From Hyphomicrobiales bacterium (GTDB taxonomy: Bacteria > Pseudomonadota > Alphaproteobacteria > Rhizobiales > JAJFHB01): a stretch of 10,681 nt of DNA. Below the pieces are notes generated by a model. It was not told where the DNA came from. It saw only the letters and a list, made by a program, of their open reading frames with translations, and searched no databases. The stretch covers positions 1-10,681 of the forward strand of contig JAJFHB010000283.1 of assembly GCA_021775795.1 (NCBI GenBank), read 5' to 3'. Every line of letters begins with the position of its first letter. Positions within the stretch are counted from its first letter, which is position 1. The position numbers and the translations under genes are program-made. Below are positions 6,291-10,681 of the stretch, in pieces.

Positions 6291-7090
6291 TCTTTGTCGC
6301 GCTCGTCCGCGAGTATTCGTTCCACAAGCTCGAGATCTGAAGGTTTGTCCACGTCAATTGCAGCGTGGGCATCAAAGAGTTCGACAGGTGCGGCTTTCAG
6401 ACCAAGTTTCTGAGAGCCACCGGCAAAGGCCGCTCCCAAAGACAAGAAGCCGGTGACGTAACGGATAAGAGGGCTGAGACCAAAGGCACCCACGAGCTTC
6501 CATGGTGTCTTGCGATTGCGTTCAATGTGCTGCCAGAACTCTATGGCTTTTCTTGCCTGCGCTGTGTTGAACGTAAAGAGATTGCAGCCCGAGAACTTAC
6601 CGTCTGAAAACTTCAGGAATGTTCGTACCGAGTCCGGGTAGGCTGCGAGAATGGTTTCGTCTCTTGCCAGACCGACGGTGAGATCGGCCTTTGTTTCCAC
6701 AGACTTCAGGCAGAAGTCATCCACCATCTGCGGTGTGAGTAAAGCGTGGTCGGCGGTGGTCACCAGCAGCGGGTATCCGACCGCGCCACTCTCCAGGGCG
6801 TGCGCAACACTCGAACTGGCGCGATCAGAGCTCTTGACGACGGTGATGTTTTCCCGCGCGGCATACTCTGTAAACCCCTCTGCCGATTGCAGGATTTCTG
6901 GATCTTCGATGGAAATGGCAATGTTTGATGCAGCGATCGACCCACTGACGGCAGCGAGAACACGCATGATCATTGGGGTTCCGGCGACATCGAGCAGGCA
7001 TTTGTGCGTTACGTTGAACGCCTTCGCCATCGGGTCGTTTGCACCGCGACCCGCCGCAAGAACCAGAACTGAATAGGGGCGTGAGTTCAC
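6287..7090 (-). CDS. MobA-like/NTP-transferase family nucleotidyltransferase
   Basis: A 267-residue protein of the Rossmann-like NTP-transferase superfamily (MobA, IspD, GlmU relatives). Visible are the N-terminal loop LAAGRG (11-16), though interrupted by an unusual stretch before HKCLLDVAGTPMI (29-41), the TADHALLT block (112-119), where D114 would bind metal, and IDVDKPSDL (245-253), matching the C-terminal metal-binding I-D-x-D of the family. It starts at GTG 7090, overlapping the stop of the acyltransferase gene as GTGA, so the two are translationally coupled. Its TAG stop lies inside CTAG, which on the opposite strand ends the LicC-like gene. It may activate a second headgroup or a sugar for the lipid made here. 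Molybdenum-cofactor work is unlikely, given the context and the length beyond MobA's usual ~200 residues. Substrate cannot be assigned. Confidence 0.82.
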   Translation of the reverse strand: MNSRPYSVLVLAAGRGANDPMAKAFNVTHKCLLDVAGTPMIMRVLAAVSGSIAASNIAISIEDPEILQSAEGFTEYAARENITVVKSSDRASSSVAHALESGAVGYPLLVTTADHALLTPQMVDDFCLKSVETKADLTVGLARDETILAAYPDSVRTFLKFSDGKFSGCNLFTFNTAQARKAIEFWQHIERNRKTPWKLVGAFGLSPLIRYVTGFLSLGAAFAGGSQKLGLKAAPVELFDAHAAIDVDKPSDLELVERILADERDKD

Positions 7091-8259
7091 CTTGGCCCCG
7101 GCGCTTGCACCGGACGTTCAAAGATACGGTAGGTTTTGCTTTGGTGAGCACCCATGAGTTCGATCAATCTTCGAACCGGCACATTGTCTTCAAGTATCCA
7201 GGACAACTCGCCCCGGGTGACGCCGCGTGAACGGTGATAATCTCTCACCTTGTCAATGACACCAACGGCAAGAGCCGAGCCGATGACACCAGACTGAAGA
7301 TGCTTGCGCACGCCCATCAACGGCAATCGAATGGAATTGGGGGTTTTAAGCTTGAGCCGCCACAACAACTTCAACCACCCAATTGGCAACATGTTGCCAT
7401 TCAAGTCGTCAATCGCTTCATTGACGTTCGGCAAGGTTATCGCCATCGCTGCGGGCTTGCCCTGATAGTACCCGATTGCTCCATAATCACCCTTCAACAA
7501 CAGTTTGAGATTGTTGCCCAGAGCTTTGACCTCTCTGTAGGTCATCGGCACAAATCCCCAATTGTCACTCCAGGCATCATTGAAAATATCGATGACGATT
7601 TCCAGGTCGCGCTCAAAATTGGACATGTCGAAGGGGCGTATTTCCAACTCACCAGAAGCGGTTGCCCGCTGTACCATTTTCAATACTGATGCAGGAAGCT
7701 GCAAGTCGTTCGTGTACTCATAGGCGAACAGATCGCGCACTTTCGTGAACCCGTTCCGCTCAAGTTGGGTCTTGTAGTAGGGCTTGGCGTAGTTCATCAA
7801 CATTGAGGGTGGGCTGTCAAAGCCATCGATCAGCAGGCCTGATTCGTCGTTGATGGAAAAGCTCAAAGGGCCGACTATCCGCGTTACACCATGCTTTGCG
7901 AACCAATCGTTTGCCGTTTCCAAAAGCGCATCGAAAACGGCATCATCGTCTATGCACTCGAGGAAGCCGAAATGCCCGGTTTCATCGTTGTAGCGCTCCA
8001 GGTGAAGTTCGCAGATCTGCGTTGACACGCGTCCAACGGGTTTGCCATCTCGCAGGGCAAGCCAAAGAGCAACCTCTGCATGGTCGTAGTAAGGGTTCTT
8101 TGTGGTTGAGAAATGCTCGCGACGCTCAAACTTCAAGGGTGGCACCCAGTGGTCGGCGCTGTTGTAAATGTCAAAAGGCACGTTAATGAATGCATCTCTG
8201 TCGGGACCGCTGTCCACGAGACGCACTTCAATTCCCGAGCCTGATGCACTTTCGTCCAC
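7087..8259 (-). CDS. YghO/BcerS-like GNAT-fold N-acyltransferase (candidate bacterial ceramide synthase)
   Basis: This 390-residue protein matches the YghO family, to which the bacterial ceramide synthase of Caulobacter belongs; that enzyme N-acylates a sphingoid-type amine. Family marks recognised are the N-terminal VPFDIYNSADHWVPPL (27-42), the strand LWLALRDGKPVGRVS (65-79), GHFGFLECIDD (95-105), GPLSFSINDESGLL (130-143), and the C-terminal block ELSWILEDN (351-359) followed by KTYRIFER (375-382). There is no signal peptide or clear membrane segment; the protein should act at the cytoplasmic side. The GTG at 8259 has AGGGAG about 11 nt upstream, overlapping the TAG of the ABC gene, and the gap is only 15 nt. 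It is coupled by GTGA to the MobA-like gene. Database entries of this family often carry the misleading name dATP pyrophosphohydrolase. The family call is strong; ceramide synthase activity is plausible because of the lipid kinase and CDP-alcohol transferase nearby, but other N-acyl lipids are possible. Confidence 0.8.
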   Translation of the reverse strand: MDESASGSGIEVRLVDSGPDRDAFINVPFDIYNSADHWVPPLKFERREHFSTTKNPYYDHAEVALWLALRDGKPVGRVSTQICELHLERYNDETGHFGFLECIDDDAVFDALLETANDWFAKHGVTRIVGPLSFSINDESGLLIDGFDSPPSMLMNYAKPYYKTQLERNGFTKVRDLFAYEYTNDLQLPASVLKMVQRATASGELEIRPFDMSNFERDLEIVIDIFNDAWSDNWGFVPMTYREVKALGNNLKLLLKGDYGAIGYYQGKPAAMAITLPNVNEAIDDLNGNMLPIGWLKLLWRLKLKTPNSIRLPLMGVRKHLQSGVIGSALAVGVIDKVRDYHRSRGVTRGELSWILEDNVPVRRLIELMGAHQSKTYRIFERPVQAPGPR

Positions 8260-8274
8260 TTTGCCGATATCTCC

Positions 8275-9993
8275 CTAAACCGCCTCGATGACCGGCGTGT
8301 CCGTTTTTGTATACCTCACTGTGCCGCTTTCCACAGAGTACAGATCGGTCGCTATTTCAGCCCAGGCCGGCCTGTGTGTGATTGCCACGATTGTATAATC
8401 GGCAGAGAGATTACGGATGTTGTCGCAGATGGCACGTTCGGTTTCCGGATCAAGAGCGCTTGTGACTTCATCCAGTATCAACAACTTTGGACGCTTAACC
8501 AGCGCGCGGGCAAGTGCAATTCTTTGACGCTCTCCGCCAGAGAATTTTGAGCCGCCTTCGCCAACAACGGTGTTTATCCCTTCCGGCAGGGATTCGATTG
8601 ATTCCCAAACGCCAGCCTGCTTAAGGGCGGATACAATATCGGCTTCGGTGACATCCGCATCACCCAATGCCACGTTCAGAGCTACTGTCTCATGAAACAA
8701 TGCCAACTCCTGTGGAACGTAGCCAATCATCTCTCGCCAGTGGTCGAGGTTAATCTCAGAGAGCGGCACACCATCGATCAAAATATCGCCCGAATCGGGT
8801 TGATAAAGGCCGGTAAGCAGGTCGATCAACGTGGTCTTGCCTGCCCCTGATGGGCCTTGCAGAACGGTGATACTGTTTACCGGGATGGTGAGAGATGCAT
8901 CGGATATTACAGGAGTGCTGTCGTAGGCAAAGGAAACGCGCTCAAAGCGGCATACATCCTGGAAGCTTGGTTCCCTTGTGCCGTTGTTTATCTCCCTCAG
9001 GCCTTCAGCCTCTGTAATGAGTTCCTGCAATCGCCAATAGGCACTTTCAAACTGTACTGCACCTTGCAGGAACTGCTGCATTTTGCCGATGTTGCGGACG
9101 ACACTGTAGAAGAGAATTCCCGTCACGATAAGTTCGGGCACCGGGATGTTCCAAAGCACAGCGGCGCCGAACATTCCCAGGCCGAGAGACAGGTAGATGA
9201 TAATTTCCTGGCCGTGCGCGACGCCCAGTTTTGCGAGAATCTGTTTCCGCATTGCGCCGCGAACCGACCTGATTTTCTTCTGAAACAGGGTTGCAAAGGC
9301 GTCTTTGCGGTCCATCGTCTTGAGTGGCTTGATGTTATGCAGTGCGTCCGTAAGATAGATCGCGAGCTCAGAAGTCTTGTCTGTTTGCCGGTAGCCGGCT
9401 TTTTTCGAAATGCGGGTAAGGAAACTCAGACAAATCGTCATAACAACGCCGACGGCGGCACCAACTGCTGCAAGCTGCAATGAAACCTGGGTTGCGACGG
9501 CGATATAAAAAAGCACCTGAACCATGCAGGCGACCCACTTTGCTGCGGAAAGATAGGCTCTGCCTGCGCGCGTTGCATCGTTGCTGATGGCGTTGGCGAT
9601 GCGACCGACACGTTGATTGGAAAAATAGCTCCAGCGAACGTTCAGCAATTGCTCAATAAGGCGCTTCCGCAACCGGGTCGAAACGTCCGCCACCGTGTAT
9701 CCAACGTAAGAAAGCGCCGCGAACATAAATATTGCCTTGAAGCAAAGCAGGATGACGATGAGCACCAGCATGCCGGTAATTGTTTCCGGAACGCCGAGAC
9801 TTGTCATGAACTCAAGCGCCGTTGCGTTGAATTCGGACGCCCCTTCCTGCGGGCCGCCTGCAACCAGTGTGATGGCGGGAAGCATGGTGGTGATGCCGGC
9901 GGCTTCAGCGAAGCTGGCAAGAATCAGGCAGGCGAAAACCAGCGAAGGACGAGTGCCTTCGGCTCCAAAAAAGATTCTGAACACACTCTTCAT
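8275..9993 (-). CDS. MsbA-like ABC exporter (fused membrane and ATPase domains)
   Basis: A 572-residue half-transporter that should work as a homodimer in the inner membrane. The transmembrane domain fills residues 1-325 with hydrophobic segments near 16-38, 75-98, 152-170, 172-192, 263-282 and 287-300. The ATPase domain has Walker A GPSGAGKTT (380-388), Q-loop Q428 (YVPQE), signature FSGGERQ (484-490), Walker B LLILDE (504-509, catalytic E509), D-loop SALD (512-515) and H-loop H540; all catalytic residues are intact. The order and length match lipid A, glycolipid and peptide exporters of the MsbA/PglK type. The ATG at 9993 has only a weak ribosome site (GACGA). It heads a tight unit with the acyltransferase (15-nt gap) and the MobA-like gene, so its cargo is probably the lipid made by this locus, flipped to the periplasmic leaflet before the LptF/LptG pair. 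Cargo is inferred; a peptide or oligosaccharide substrate is not excluded. Confidence 0.92.
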   Translation of the reverse strand: MKSVFRIFFGAEGTRPSLVFACLILASFAEAAGITTMLPAITLVAGGPQEGASEFNATALEFMTSLGVPETITGMLVLIVILLCFKAIFMFAALSYVGYTVADVSTRLRKRLIEQLLNVRWSYFSNQRVGRIANAISNDATRAGRAYLSAAKWVACMVQVLFYIAVATQVSLQLAAVGAAVGVVMTICLSFLTRISKKAGYRQTDKTSELAIYLTDALHNIKPLKTMDRKDAFATLFQKKIRSVRGAMRKQILAKLGVAHGQEIIIYLSLGLGMFGAAVLWNIPVPELIVTGILFYSVVRNIGKMQQFLQGAVQFESAYWRLQELITEAEGLREINNGTREPSFQDVCRFERVSFAYDSTPVISDASLTIPVNSITVLQGPSGAGKTTLIDLLTGLYQPDSGDILIDGVPLSEINLDHWREMIGYVPQELALFHETVALNVALGDADVTEADIVSALKQAGVWESIESLPEGINTVVGEGGSKFSGGERQRIALARALVKRPKLLILDEVTSALDPETERAICDNIRNLSADYTIVAITHRPAWAEIATDLYSVESGTVRYTKTDTPVIEAV

Positions 9994-10059
9994 TGGTCGT
10001 CAGCCTGCAAAGCAGTGCTGCCCGTCAACAGGTGTGTGTCTGCATCATAATGGGTCGAT

Positions 10060-10069
10060 TGTCGCGACA
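10060..10069. promoter_or_regulatory. Perfect 10-bp palindrome TGTCGCGACA, candidate operator
   Basis: TGTCGCGACA lies at the predicted start point of the ABC exporter transcript. The core recurs: ATTGTCGCG at 10058-10066 on the plus strand and the same nine bases on the minus strand at 10180-10172. A binding site for a dimeric regulator is possible; no regulator gene is in the window. Confidence 0.3.
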
Positions 10070-10076
10070 TGTGTAT

Positions 10077-10105
10077 GCAATACTTTGGCGAATGCGCCCT
10101 GACAA
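10077..10105 (-). promoter_or_regulatory. Candidate sigma-70-type promoter for the ABC exporter unit
   Basis: On the minus strand TTGTCA (10105-10100) is followed after 17 bases by TATTGC (10082-10077). The -35 box matches TTGACA at 5 of 6 positions and the -10 box matches TATAAT at 3 of 6. Transcription would start near 10070 and leave a leader of about 77 nt before the ATG at 9993. It was found by eye, so a chance match is possible. Confidence 0.35.
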
Positions 10106-10137
10106 CAGAACATCGCAGGGTGCGTCGATGATAACCT

Positions 10138-10169
10138 GCAGGCACCGAATCTTCGCACGTGTTGCCTGC
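10138..10169. repeat. Inverted repeat GCAGGCA/TGCCTGC in the divergent intergenic region
   Basis: GCAGGCA (10138-10144) and TGCCTGC (10163-10169) are exact reverse complements around an 18-nt spacer, between the ABC exporter and Nudix starts. There is no following T-run, so it is not a terminator. It could be an operator or chance. The rest of the 9994-10276 interval shows no convincing gene or RNA. Confidence 0.3.
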
Positions 10170-10276
10170 GGCGCGACAATAACGCATCCATAGTTTGCGG
10201 CAAGCCGAGGCTGAGGGGCGTGTGTCGCTGGACGAATTTTGCAATGGCCCTCTTAGGCGTCACAGGTTGCTGTTGA

Positions 10277-10681
10277 ATGGTTTCAAGATTCTTGTTCTCC
10301 TTCGTGTCAAAGCTGGTGCTTCAGCCCTATTTCAGGCTCACGCGCGCCCAAACCCTTGGAGTGCGGGCGATGGTTCGTGATGATGAGGGGGCATTCCTGC
10401 TCGTGCGCCACACCTATGCGCCAGGCTGGACGTTTCCGGGAGGAGGGGTAGACCGCGGAGAAACCCTGGAAACTGCAGCGGTTAGAGAGCTTAGGGAAGA
10501 AGTTGGTGTCGTTGCCACCGAGCGCCCGAGACTCTTCGGCATTTACTCCAACCACGACAGGTTTCGTGGAGATCACGTTGCGCTCTATGTGGTGGATGGC
10601 TGGATTGCAGCGGATCAGAAAAGTGCTTCCCTGGAAATCGCCGAGCAGGGGTTTTTCGCTGCCAACAATCTGCCGGATGGA
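10277..10681 (+). CDS. Nudix hydrolase, incomplete at the right edge
   Basis: Nudix enzymes cleave nucleoside diphosphates linked to another group. The visible 135 residues contain a perfect Nudix box from G56 to V78 (G-x5-E-x7-RE-L-x-EE-x-G-V: E62, R70, E71, E74, E75), preceded by LLVRHTYAPGWTFPGG, the usual strand before it. The ATG at 10277 is chosen over the in-frame ATG at 10370, because the intervening 31 residues, ending LTRAQTLGVRA, match the N-terminus common in this family; an in-frame TGA lies directly upstream. AGG lies about 10 nt before the start. The frame is open to the last base of the window, so the C-terminus is missing (a family total of about 150-170 residues is usual). 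It is divergent from the ABC exporter, so it may be an independent gene or a partner that clears nucleotide-linked intermediates. Substrate unknown. Confidence 0.9.
   Translation, partial: MVSRFLFSFVSKLVLQPYFRLTRAQTLGVRAMVRDDEGAFLLVRHTYAPGWTFPGGGVDRGETLETAAVRELREEVGVVATERPRLFGIYSNHDRFRGDHVALYVVDGWIAADQKSASLEIAEQGFFAANNLPDG

Noticed and set aside
6287..7090. Molybdopterin cytidylyltransferase/guanylyltransferase (MobA/MocA) identity
   Set aside because: Only the broad fold matches; the loop spacing, longer C-terminus and lipid context do not support a molybdenum-cofactor role.
8857..9483. 208-codon open frame on the plus strand
   Set aside because: It lies fully antisense to the membrane domain of the ABC exporter, whose motifs are intact; the product is histidine- and cysteine-rich with no recognisable family.
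9990..10263. Small overlapping frames in the ABC-Nudix intergenic region
   Set aside because: Several frames on both strands overlap one another, none has a convincing ribosome site or recognisable sequence, and they cross the candidate promoter.

Overview
The window reads as a lipid-modification and export locus from a Gram-negative bacterium, most likely an alphaproteobacterium. This assignment rests on protein style, on LptF/LptG proteins (which imply an outer membrane) and on moderately high GC by eye; no taxonomic marker gene is present. Nine complete or nearly complete protein genes and one partial gene fill almost all of it, and no RNA gene, insertion sequence or CRISPR array was seen.

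Layout, right to left, since most genes lie on the minus strand. A minus-strand unit starts near 10070: an MsbA-like ABC exporter (9993-8275), a YghO/BcerS-like GNAT acyltransferase (8259-7087) and a MobA-like nucleotidyltransferase (7090-6287), joined by a 15-nt gap and a GTGA overlap. A LicC-like nucleotidyltransferase (5553-6290) runs the opposite way and shares a palindromic CTAG stop with the MobA-like gene. Divergent from it is a calcineurin-type metallophosphoesterase (5452-4532). After a 91-nt gap with a candidate promoter comes a HIT-family protein (4440-4009), then LptF (3928-2702) and LptG (2702-1629) homologues sharing one base, a CDP-alcohol phosphatidyltransferase with a nucleotidyltransferase-like N-terminal region (1575-358), and a diacylglycerol-kinase-family lipid kinase (361-44, ATGA overlap) that ends early at an in-frame TAA near the left edge. 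On the far right a Nudix hydrolase starts on the plus strand (10277 to the window end, incomplete), divergent from the ABC exporter across a 283-nt intergenic region.

Taken together the genes suggest a pathway that N-acylates a lipid precursor, phosphorylates it with a lipid kinase, activates a polar headgroup with one or two nucleotidyltransferases, joins it with a CDP-alcohol phosphotransferase, flips the lipid with the ABC exporter and moves it outward with an LptF/LptG pair. The best-fitting known precedent is bacterial sphingolipid (ceramide phosphoglycerate) synthesis in Caulobacter, where a YghO-family ceramide synthase and a DAGK-family ceramide kinase are encoded near each other. No serine palmitoyltransferase, dedicated acyl carrier protein or ceramide reductase lies in this window, so the sphingolipid reading is an inference that flanking sequence could confirm or break.
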